Of a stretch of DNA of 64,000 nt, positions 12,091 to 21,548 are shown in pieces; positions within the stretch are counted from its first letter, which is position 1; each line of letters opens with the position of its first letter. The position numbers and the translations under genes were made by a program. The stretch is from NCBI GenBank assembly GCA_024138025.1, contig JAMXBD010001096.1:310001-374000 (forward strand), written 5' to 3'. This stretch comes from Combretum micranthum (lineage: Eukaryota > Streptophyta > Magnoliopsida > Myrtales > Combretaceae). The notes beneath the pieces are model-generated. The model was not told where the DNA came from and did no database searches. It worked only from the letters and a program-made list of their open reading frames with translations.

Positions 12091-12885
12091 TAATTAAAAA
12101 TATACTTATGTTACAAAATTTTGAGACTAATTAACATAGAACACGTTTTACCAATGTAAAATCATGCTGAAATATGAATCTGGTGACATAAAACTTGCCT
12201 GTGGGCTAAAGTTTTAATTCAATTAGATTCATCTTAAGTCTTACGATAAAGCCATCAAATCATGTTCCTTTTTCTAATCCCTGTGGGTAAATTAGAAAAT
12301 ATGATTTGATATTTTATCCTAATTAATCATACACAATATAAAAAAATTCCTGTAGGATAAGATCTATTATATCGCATATAATTAATTACAACTAATGTTT
12401 AATTTCCATATGTGATCTTAAATCATCCTTATATATAATTTTAATTAATTAAAGATGCTGTGGCTACTCCCTAATTAATTTAAATTATATGGATCACTTA
12501 AACATTAACTAAATTCTTAAGCTCAGTTATTGCATAAAATTATAAGCAATATTCTATGAACTTAATTCTAACACACTTATATTATCTAATCACAATTTCA
12601 TGTATAATGATAAACCATAAATTATACACATAACTAAATAAATAATATAAGCATATAATATTAGTAATTAAATTCATAAAGAGCAAGCAAGAATTTATTT
12701 ACTTTGATAATCAATACAAACTAATTTTAATGTGTAAAATTATTTAACTAAATGTCACGATAATAATTGAAAAAAAAATAGACACATTAAAATTAGTATT
12801 ATGGACTTGATGACATTCTTCCGAAATGCAATGAAATTCAAAAGGAGTGTAGCTGTTATGGAATTCATTATATAGCCCGACCATC

Positions 12886-12933
<48 letters not shown>

Positions 12934-13567
12934 GGATGTTGCTGCAGAGGTTTTAAGAAATTATAAGTAGGCCCAGTGCCAATCGTCATAGCAAAAGGGA
13001 AACAGTATTCCAATCCCCAACAAGATTATTCAAACAGGGAGAATATTCAACGTTTTCGAATGTCAACATTGATTATAATATATAAAATATATATATAGTT
13101 AAATCAACGAGCAACCCACAGTTTCTTTTCCGACTTTCCAATAAATCCATATATATATATATATATAGTATATTCAAGTCGTCTACCGTGGAAGTTTTTA
13201 AACCACATCCTTTAAAGTACTTTAGATGACCGAAACAGACATACCACATTGTCTAAAGTTAAAACACATATATACGTATCATATATGTATCGTCTTCAAC
13301 CTTGAGATTCCTCCATTTTATTATTATTATCCCAAAACAAACACATAAACACAAGAAAAAGAAAAATAAAATCTCATCATCTAAAGATTTTGTCTCCATA
13401 TATACTCGAAAAATAGCACTCCAAAAATAAAAATTCGTTCATGAGTAAACACAAATAAGACAGGAGAAAATGGTGATTCAACCATTTTAAACAACAGAAA
13501 AACAGAGAGTCAAAAGTAACACCAGATTTGAATCAATTAATCATAGAGCAAGGCAGAGGCGTCAAGC
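12091..13567 (-). other. Untranslated leader of the copia element
   Basis: About 1.5 kb of very AT-rich sequence between the primer-binding site and gag. No reading frame was recognised. It holds the trinucleotide run at 12886-12933. Confidence 0.7.
12886..12933. repeat. (ATA)n microsatellite
   Basis: About 16 ATA units in the copia leader. Confidence 0.95.
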
Positions 13568-13579
13568 GCTCTGATACCA
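13568..13579 (-). other. Primer-binding site, initiator tRNA-Met type
   Basis: The minus strand reads TGGTATCAGAGC just inside the 5' LTR, the standard plant iMet-tRNA complement. It is a perfect match. Confidence 0.93.
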
Positions 13580-13581
13580 AA

Positions 13582-14039
13582 TGTTAGACATTTGAATTCG
13601 TATCAACATGTTCAGCAACCTTACGAACACAGATAAGACGAAGGGAAGCGAGAATTGTACATACCTCCAGCCATTGCGAAATGAATGTAAGACACGATTC
13701 AACTGAGTTTTGTTCCTGATTTTCTCTTTAGTTTCTGCCTGGCACTTCTAAACCCTTACTCACTCACTTCGATGGTGTAATTTTTTAAGAGAGTAAGCTT
13801 AGGGACCTTTACAGAAAACATCATGTTCCTTTATATATTACTCTGCTCATCATAGAGTTTGTTGAATCTAATAGGGCGTGGATGCGAGATTTACTCGCAT
13901 GAATAGTGGGTTAGATCGTGTTCAAAAAATGGATCACGTTTGGAGCCAAGTTTCCCGATGGAACAGCAAAGAATCTCAACTGATATCTTAATCCAAATTA
14001 GAGCATAATGTCTCACAATAAAGACAGGAAATTTCAATA
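13582..14039 (-). repeat. 5' LTR of the copia element
   Basis: 458 bp, aligning with 7265-7714. Roughly a dozen substitutions are visible by eye, nearly all C-to-T or G-to-A and mostly in this copy, plus a handful of small indels. Its outer terminus is TTTCAATA instead of TTTCAACA, so the canonical CA end has mutated to TA. Confidence 0.93.
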
Positions 14040-14044
14040 GATAA
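14040..14044. repeat. Target-site duplication GATAA (right)
   Basis: Matches 7260-7264 exactly. Confidence 0.9.
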
Positions 14045-14379
14045 TTCTACATTTTATATGAAATTCTATATAACTGAAAAGAACTATGACAAAGTTTTTA
14101 TACACCTTTCATTTTTAATTTTGCAGTGGAATAAGGTATATGGAAATATAATTACAATTTTTAAAAGATAGAACATAGAACCGATTGATGTTCTTTATAT
14201 TTTCATTCATGTCTGAGATAGATATGTAAATATGACGAAATAATTTAAGAAATTGTTATTACTTTGAGCCTATAAAGAAATTGCAACTCATAATTTGACA
14301 AATTCACCTGCATTGAAAAGTATGTCATCTACCGAATAGCACAATGCACCAATGAATTATGAAGATGAATTCTGCAGAT

Positions 14380-15256
14380 AATTGAAGAAAGGATCATAAC
14401 GAAAATTGGAAAAGGGGACAAAACTCTCGAGTTGTGGATAATGGACTTAGCTGTAAGGATAAGGTTACACTTAACATTCCGAGCGCCTATAAGGAAGCAT
14501 TCTTTCAAATAGTAGCAGAAGAGACAAATTGGGTCCTGGAAGAAGGGACAGAAGTGGAAGTAAAAGTTGATGTATAAAGAGAATCAAACCATCTAAATCA
14601 TCGGAAAGGAAATTGGATTTCTCAATGGAAGATAGGAAAGAACCGTACGAGCCCTCGAAATTAGCCCTGATTGTTAAGATAATAGGGTTAAACCTAGGAT
14701 ATCTAAGATTGGTTGAAAATTTAAGGAAGAAACCTCAAAACGATTATTAGATTGTCAACTTCTCAAATAAGGATGAATTGGATTCTGTGCTTAGAAAAGT
14801 GTCGTGGCTCTTTAACGTATATTTTATGGCAATAAGAAGATGGTCACATAAGTTTAAACTGACCAGGGAAGCAATAGAATCGGTGGCTATCTGAGCTAGA
14901 ATTAACGGCCTGCCCTTTGAATACTGTACCCCTTGGGCTCTAAAGAATATAGGGAGTCTTTTGGCGAGGGTTCTTAGGTTTGACACCTACACGGGGGGAT
15001 GGACACATGGTGGATTTGCTAGAAGCTGCATATAAGTGGACTCCTGCGCGCCACTAGTCACACGCTGTATGTTGACGAAGTCAAACTAAATGTTCAAAAT
15101 TTAGGGGTTATAATCCCTGTGTGAATCATGCAGATGCGTTGGTCATTCAAAAAATAACTGCCCACCAAGAGGGAGTATTGAGACTGTGAACCAAGACAAG
15201 AATACAGAGTGTACTGAAAATATTAATAGGGACAAGCATAAAGATATTTTAACGCA
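14380..15256 (+). pseudogene. LINE ORF1 remnant (DUF4283 and CCHC knuckle)
   Basis: Broken plus-strand frames between about 14640 and 15010 resemble the DUF4283 domain of plant L1-type LINE ORF1 proteins: LIVKIIGLNLGYLRLVENL-like, VDFSNKDELDSVLRKVSWLF-like, then a basic stretch. A well preserved zinc knuckle, C-x2-C-x4-H-x4-C (CESCRCVGHSKNNC), lies at 15120-15161. Stops and frameshifts are frequent, so it is dead. The same element resumes at 21549 after an LTR element inserted. Confidence 0.7.
15120..15161 (+). other. CCHC zinc knuckle of the LINE ORF1
   Basis: Translation CESCRCVGHSKNNC has exact CX2CX4HX4C spacing, within an otherwise decayed frame. Confidence 0.75.
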
Positions 15257-15261
15257 AAAGA
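15257..15261. repeat. Target-site duplication AAAGA (left)
   Basis: Directly precedes TGATAC. The partner AAAGG at 21544-21548 differs at one base. Confidence 0.65.
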
Positions 15262-16156
15262 TGATACGAATTTAATCCCTAATGTATCTATAGGTTAATA
15301 TTATAATGTCATTAAAACACACTTTGATACCAAAATAATAATAAATCTAGGAAGACAATCACCAGGTATTCTATTGATAAACCCTTTATAATACTTAATT
15401 TAAAAAAAAATCCCAAAACTTAACACAAGTATTAGAGTTTCTTGAATAACAAGAATAAAATAAAAACAAAAGATATGAACAGTGTTATTCTAAGATATGA
15501 CATACCAAGAACAATCCAAACTACACTCTTGTTAACTTGATATGACTTATAAATTAATTAAGTGGTTTGTTCGCTACAATCAATAGAATTGATAAGAACA
15601 CAAGACCCTTGCCATAATCACAAGGGATTGATAAGAGAAAGGGTTTCTCAAAGAAAATAAATTTTCATTCGACTAATAAAACTTGTTAATGTTTACAAAT
15701 AAAGCCATTTATATACTAATGACCTAAATAAGGATAAAATAGTAATTAATATCAAACCCTAATCAAATCTCTTTAAAAGATATCTAATAAGATAATGAAA
15801 AGATATAAAATAAAACAATTCGTCGGCAACAAAACGGCCTCCATCATGGCCAGAATGTAGGCCATGATCCTCTTGGATCATTATTCTTCATGCAAATCAT
15901 AGGCATGAGATGAGGCGTGATTTGTATGATCATAGGCATCTTTAAGACCATGATCCTTACTGCTCTCCATCACAGTATCAATAACAAGCAGTGTTATGGG
16001 CATTATCACATGATCACGTCCTTCATCACAGGTATGATATGCAACGTTATTAGCTCATTATTCTCCACTGATTGTCACAGCTTGGATCATGAGTGTGACT
16101 GATAGCTTTTCCACATTTCTTCTTTTTCTTAATCAATTGTAAATTGATCCTTGCCA
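15262..16156 (-). repeat. 3' LTR of the gypsy-like element
   Basis: 895 bp, starting TGATACGAATTTAATC and ending TTGATCCTTGCCA. The adjacent purine tract on the minus strand (16157-16165, CTCGAGAGGA) is a plausible PPT. Confidence 0.82.
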
Positions 16157-16338
16157 TCCTCTCGAGCTTGTTGAAGATTTTCCCTCAAATCTTGATAGAA
16201 AATATATCCACCCAGATCAAAGATAAACCTGCAAAACTTAAACACTATGAAACAAAAATTCCCAGCTATGCTCAACACATAAGCTATCTCTAATGCTTGA
16301 TTTGTGAACCCTCTCTTGAATAATAATTCTCGTAGCAT
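16129..16338 (-). pseudogene. Unrecognised reading-frame fragment in the gypsy-like element
   Basis: About 69 codons that run into the LTR. A hydrophobic stretch (IAYVLSIAGNFCFIVF) is visible. No family was recognised. It is probably the tail of the decayed element reading frame. Confidence 0.3.
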
Positions 16339-16528
16339 TATAACATCACTCCAAGCACTCTAATGTTTCCCATGCAATCGTGTTAAAAGAAGTAGTGACA
16401 AAGTTCATGCCTTTCATATGCAATATGGCAAACCATTTTAGTCACTGCATATCCATGCCAACCAATATCAAACACCTTATCTTCAGCCAAAGATACTCTG
16501 TCAAATAACTCAGTAAAACTTTACTTCC

Positions 16529-17454
16529 CTAATAATATTCCCAAGAAGAAAGTAGCCCACACTTCAAACCATCAACAAAGTTATGAGTTGTTATATTAGC
16601 ATGATAACAATCTGGCATTAACAACCAATATGAATGAATATCGTATGGTTTATTTTCCCACTTTAGTGAATCAACACATTTTGTAGCAATAGTCAACTTA
16701 TGAGCAAACCACTCATACACCTCTACCAGATCTACAAGTTCACCATGAACAATAGAACACTCCTCCAATATATGTATCCATCAGATAGGCTCCGATGAAT
16801 GTCCACATGCAGTTCATAAGATCTCATAGGAACAATAATATCACAATAATCCTCAATTCTTGATAATCCCATCAATGTATCAAAATATAATGGATGAACT
16901 GTAGGAAAATCAATAGAAAAATACCCAGAATTCTCATTAGTTCCTATCACAATTGGAAGTGGTATTATCTCAGGTGCACATATAGATGTCTTAACCTGTA
17001 GGCAACAGTGCACAACTCCTATAACATCAATGTCCTCCTCCACGTTAGTATCCTTTGTACCTTTGCATTTAACATCACCATCTACATTATTGAAAAATTC
17101 TACTTGCATCACATGATCATCTTCTGAACTCTTTTCAAGAATATCACTACTATTTTTCTCAATCAAACAATCCGGCTTAGTATTATCCTCTTCGTCCTTA
17201 GAGACATTGACAAAAATAAATACTGACATTGCCATATCAACTTTTGGCACAACTTCAGTTATTGTCCTAACAGCTTGTTTCTCTATCCTCCAACGTTGCA
17301 TCGATGCCCTAACAATATCAATTCCTTGTTGGACTCTCTCGAAAGATGTTGGACGTAATATAAACTGTTTGATAGAAAGAAAATAAACATTTCTCAAATG
17401 ATCATAACGAGCTCTATGAGATAGCTTCCACGATTCCCCCTTAACAAACATGAC
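16529..17454 (-). pseudogene. Gypsy-like polyprotein remnant downstream of the protease
   Basis: Two minus frames (to 16732, then from about 16768 to 16529) give a long, mostly open stretch. The first residues (GESWKLSHRARYDHLRNVYF) correspond to the segment after the DACH-like motif of plant gypsy proteases. The remainder is acidic and unlike RT or integrase. A frameshift near 16750 separates the parts. The upstream 24 residues of the apparent open frame (17455-17523) belong to the terminus of the nested element and are not part of the protein. Confidence 0.5.
17450..17454. repeat. Target-site duplication ATGAC (left)
   Basis: Exact match to 19934-19938, on both sides of a TG...CA-bounded insert. 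Confidence 0.85.
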
Positions 17455-18809
17455 TGTCGAGCCTAGATTTTTCATTTCCGATTTTATTTCTTTTAATTTA
17501 ATCTGTATCAAACCCGAACTCATTTAATACTAACCCTCGACTAGGAATTAAAAGAAATTTGTTTTTTGAAAAATTTGTAAGAGTCGCCACCCGATCAAAA
17601 TTGGGAAAAATTGTAAGTTATAATCAATGGGTTGGTTGATCCTAACTTAACCACTAGTCTGCGAAAAAATTAATTTGAAATCGACTTTGTTGAATTAGAG
17701 ATTTTTGGATTCAGGGGCTATCCTATTAAAATCGTATGGTTACCACTTAAAATTCATAAATTAAAATTTTATCCTTTTAATGCTAATTTTTTTTTTTACT
17801 AATGTACAGACTACGATATTTATAATGTATCACTAAAGTTCACAAATTTAAATAATATTTACAACAAACGATGAATTAATTCTATATTTACAAAAAATAA
17901 AAAAAATCATTTTTTATGTCTCCCCGGAGGTGCCTACGTACCGACTAATTAGGATCAGACAACATGTAGTTCTTTTAAAGAAAAAATTTAATTTGTTGGT
18001 TGTTTTTAATTTAAAATTCATTTCACTTTAATTTCATTAAGTTTTATTGAGTCTTGTAAAATCTGACTTTTTTTCATTGTAAATACCAAATCTATCAAGT
18101 TTGGTTTTAGCAATTTTATGAAAACGAGTTTTTATAAGTGACGAAGGATTTTTGAGTAATGAATCATGCATGCTGGTTCAATCTATATATCAAGATTATG
18201 GTTTCTATCAATACAAAGTATTATAATTATTCTAATTCTAACTAGACAAGCTCACATAACAAGTTCCAATTTATGCTTTTGTGAATATACACACACACGT
18301 CACTTACCGACTACAATAATTACTCAAACCAAAATTTTCATATCAAGATTTTCAATTGAACATTTACGTTAACAGTTATCAATCGAAAATATTATGGTAA
18401 AAAATTAAAAAATTTCTATTAACAAGGTGTCAATAAGACAAGTCATGGTAAAAATCAAGAAATTATATCAACAGGCTATCAGTAGAATACATCATGGTAA
18501 AAATTACAAAATCTCAATAATACATGCATACATCACGGTCAAAACACATATTCACAAAATTTATGACATAAAGGAATTTATGATAACGATATTATAATAC
18601 AAACTTAAAAAATATAATTATAAAACAATTATTCATGATTTCTGGAAGGACTATTATTAATTACGTATGTTTTATGTTTAAAAAAGAACAAAACAAATCA
18701 ATACTATCACAATCTATAATGCTGAATTTTTTATCATTCTGCTTCTTATTGTAATATGCTAATATTACTTATTATTATTATTATTAAATAAAAAAGAATG
18801 AGAACATGC

Positions 18810-19010
18810 TTACTTGTGCGCATTAGGAACAATCGGCAACAGCAAATTGAGTGCAAAAGGAATGTCCTGGTCTTGGTCTGTACGTGTAGGGAAATTTGAA
18901 CGAGCAGCGACGTTGATGTGCGGCAAGGATTCTAGCGCGTCAGGAAGCTTTCCATGATATATATTGATTTTCTCCAGAAAAGCAATCGAAAGCGGTTGTC
19001 CAAGCTTCAA
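18810..19010 (-). other. Short open frame followed by a splice-donor-like site
   Basis: Minus-strand frame of 66 codons starting MKLGQPLSIAFLEKIN inside the solo-LTR-like element. On the minus strand it runs into CACAA|GTAAGC (donor at 18813-18812), a good plant 5' splice site. This could be a captured first exon or an LTR-encoded leader. No family was recognised. Confidence 0.3.
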
Positions 19011-19392
19011 TGGCGTAGGTTGATGGCGGTCCTCTTGATAGTTGGCGATTCTAATGTCTTAGGACCTATCAAGCTACCCAGTTGAAGCATATATTAGCAA
19101 AAACATCCCTATCGTGGTGGATTTCTTCCATACAACCTGTTCGCACGACAGATAGGGGTTAAAACACCAATGGGGAGAAGCGACTAGAACCTCCTTGTAT
19201 CAATCATTTTGATTGATTTTTGAAGATTTAAACTTTGAAATCCTAATTCCTAACACAACGCAGATTCAATCTTTTTTTAAGTGAGATTTGTTTGTGATTC
19301 TTCTCTTGTTTTTTTTTTTTTTCCTTTCCATTAATACGCGCTGGGTATTTATATATGCTCAATCTGCTAACCTACCGCTCACCTACCTACTC

Positions 19393-19487
19393 GTTAACAT
19401 ATGCGCTTACCTCATCTAACAGCTTGCTAACATATGCACTTATCTCATCTAATAGCTTGTTGACATATGCACTTACCTCATCTGATC
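19393..19487. repeat. 33-bp tandem repeat, about three copies
   Basis: Units of 33, 33 and 29 bp around ACATATGCACTTACCTCATC, with few differences. Confidence 0.85.
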
Positions 19488-19933
19488 AATGGGAGCACAT
19501 AGAAAAAGATAAAGAGAAAAAGGACAACTTGCCTCATCGCAGAATCAATCCCAGATTTTTTTATGTATGCCAATGACTTATCTATGCGGGCTGTTGGCCT
19601 ATGCTCATTATGTTTTGCACAGAAAAGATATTTGAGGTTTCTAAAATGGGCCTAATTAAATAAATCAATTTATATGGGCCATTTAATTAGGTCCAGAAAA
19701 ATTTATAATAAAAATTAGTATTATATCAAGTCCAAAAAAAAATTATTTGTTATTTTTTCTATATTCTTTTTATATATTTATTTTTTTATATCTTTTATTT
19801 TCTTATCTTTCCCTTTTTTGCTTATATATTTACTGTGATGACTTCTTTGTTTTTTTTTTTAATTTGTGGGCTTAATATAATATTAATTATTACTATAAAT
19901 TGAACCTTAAATGGGCAAAAATAGGTGTCTACA

Positions 19934-19938
19934 ATGAC
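19934..19938. repeat. Target-site duplication ATGAC (right)
   Basis: Matches 17450-17454. Confidence 0.85.
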
Positions 19939-20610
19939 AATCGTCAATGCCCGCTACGTCACAAAGGGTCTCCTCTTAAAACTTACTAAAGGAGTAGGCC
20001 ATTCTCGTCCCCTTCATTACCCTCTTTATTTCTCCATTATAGATCACTTCATAAGAATAAAAAGGGTCAACAGTTTTAAAACCTAAATGCTTAGCCACAA
20101 CTTTAGATATTAAATTTACTAGATAATCCTTAATCTAAAATAACAATAGTCCCTGGTCAATTCTACCACTAAGATAGAAGTTAGACTCTTTTATTTCTAT
20201 GGATCATGGTTCCTTCTTTGGAACAACATCATTATATGGTTATGGGCACCACCAATTGATCATGGACTAACAATTATTTACATTCTTAGCAAGTTTCTGC
20301 AATTTTTTATCAGGAGAACCTTCACAATTCCTCATCCCCATCATTAATTAAAAACCCTAGTTTTCAATCACACCATGTAAACCCTAATCACACAAAGCGT
20401 GCACAAGAATGAAAAAAATCCTAACTTTAATCACCACACAAACCCTAGATTTTATCCACACTTCAACGATATTTAAGATCACAATCCCTAATATCACACA
20501 AACCCTAATAACACAAAAGACTAGATCTTGCACTTACCAAACATCTTACTGTCACAACTGTATTTAGCCAATGTGAGTCTTCAAACCCAAATACAAAAAA
20601 TGTGGAACCT
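19939..20610 (-). pseudogene. Gypsy-like aspartic-protease region remnant
   Basis: Minus-strand translation just outside the nested element gives CDVAGIDDCH, resembling the CDVVPMDACH stretch that ends plant gypsy proteases. Further upstream come KVVAKHLGFKTVDPF and YNGEIKRVMKG in shifted frames. Several stops are present. The link across 17454/19939 is supported by the ATGAC duplication. Identification is by motif resemblance only. Confidence 0.45.
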
Positions 20611-20613
20611 TTC

Positions 20614-20625
20614 GCTCTGATTTCA
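20614..20625 (-). other. Primer-binding site, variant of the iMet-tRNA type
   Basis: The minus strand reads TGAAATCAGAGC, two mismatches from TGGTATCAGAGC, six bases inside the 5' LTR. Confidence 0.65.
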
Positions 20626-20631
20626 GAATTA

Positions 20632-21543
20632 TGATACACCTAGGAATTTAATTACTTGTATATCTATGGTTAATATTATGATGTAACTAAAACACACTCT
20701 GATTTCAAAATTATGATAAACCTAGGAAGATAATCATTAGGTACGCTATTGATAAGGCCTATATTATATACTTAATTCCTAAAGAAATACCAAGACTTAA
20801 CACAAGTATTGGTGTTTCTTGAATAACAAGAGTAGGAAAAAAAAAGATATGGACGGCGTTATTCTAAGATATGACACACCAAGAACAACCCAAACTACAC
20901 TTTCGCTAATTTAAATGACTCACAAATTAACTAAAGTGATTTGTTTGCCATAATGGATAGGATTGATAAGAACATAAGACTTTCAGCACAATCATAAGGA
21001 ATTGATAAGAGAAAAGGTTTCCCAAAGAGAAGAAATTTTCATTCAACTAGCAAAACTTGTTAATGCTTACAAATAAAGCCCTTTATATACTAATGACCTA
21101 TATAAAGGCAAGATAATAATTAATATCAAATCCTAATCAAATATATTTAAAACATATCTAATAAGATCAAGAAAAGATATAAAATAAAACAATTTGTCGC
21201 CATCAAAATGGCCTCCATCATCGTTCGAATGCGGGTTGTGATCATCTTAGATCATTATTATTCATGTAAATCATAGGCATGAGATGAAGCATGATCTGCA
21301 TGATCACGTACGTCGTCATAGGCATCTTCAAGATCGTGATCCTTACTATTCTCCATCGCAGTATCAATAATAGGCAGGATCATAAGCATTATCATATGAT
21401 TGTGTCCTTCATCACGGGCGTGATGTGTAATGTTATCAGCTCATTGTTCTCTACTAATTGTCACGGCCTGGATCACAAGCATGATTGATAGCCTTTCTAG
21501 ATTTTCTTCTTTTTCTTGATCAATTGTAAATTGATCCTCATCA
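20632..21543 (-). repeat. 5' LTR of the gypsy-like element
   Basis: 912 bp, aligning with 15262-16156 with many substitutions. It ends GATCCTCATCA. Near its start it has a short duplicated segment around ATTATGATA[A/C]ACCTAGGAA (20632 and about 20715). Confidence 0.82.
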
Positions 21544-21548
21544 AAAGG
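21544..21548. repeat. Target-site duplication AAAGG (right)
   Basis: Four of five bases match 15257-15261. Confidence 0.6.

Larger units (their letters stand above)
7265..14039 (-). mobile_element. Full-length Ty1/copia LTR retrotransposon
   Basis: A 6.8-kb element with both LTRs, a perfect 5-bp target duplication, a tRNA primer-binding site and all copia domains in copia order on the minus strand: Gag, zinc knuckle, protease, integrase, reverse transcriptase, RNase H. The coding region is broken by several single-base-type frameshifts, so it is not autonomous as written. About 1.5 kb of AT-rich leader separates the primer site from gag. The PPT next to the 3' LTR (7715-7730, minus strand) reads GGATCAAGTGGGAGAA. 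Confidence 0.95.
17455..19933 (-). mobile_element. Solo-LTR-like element nested in the gypsy-like element
   Basis: 2479 bp. On the minus strand it starts TGTAGACACC, a terminus common among plant LTRs, and ends GGCTCGACA. Joining its flanks restores a gypsy-type protease frame context, confirming the insertion point. No internal LTR pair was found, so it is a solo LTR or a large non-coding derivative. Its 3' part has the GGCGACTC and GGTACGTAGGCACCTCCGG blocks frequently found in plant LTRs. Confidence 0.78.
15262..21543 (-). mobile_element. Degenerate Ty3/gypsy-like LTR element inserted in the LINE
   Basis: Two ~0.9-kb direct repeats (15262-16156 and 20632-21543) with TG...CA ends, a near-perfect target duplication, a primer site and a purine tract mark a minus-strand LTR element. 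Coding remnants include a protease C-terminal stretch related to the CDVxxxDxCH...W segment of plant gypsy elements (split at 17454/19939). No reverse transcriptase or integrase was seen, so it is non-autonomous. A second element (17455-19933) sits inside it. Confidence 0.82.

Noticed and set aside
15917..16102. 61-codon frame, repeated with changes at 21291-21488
   Set aside because: Corresponding positions of the two gypsy-like LTRs; not conserved as protein.
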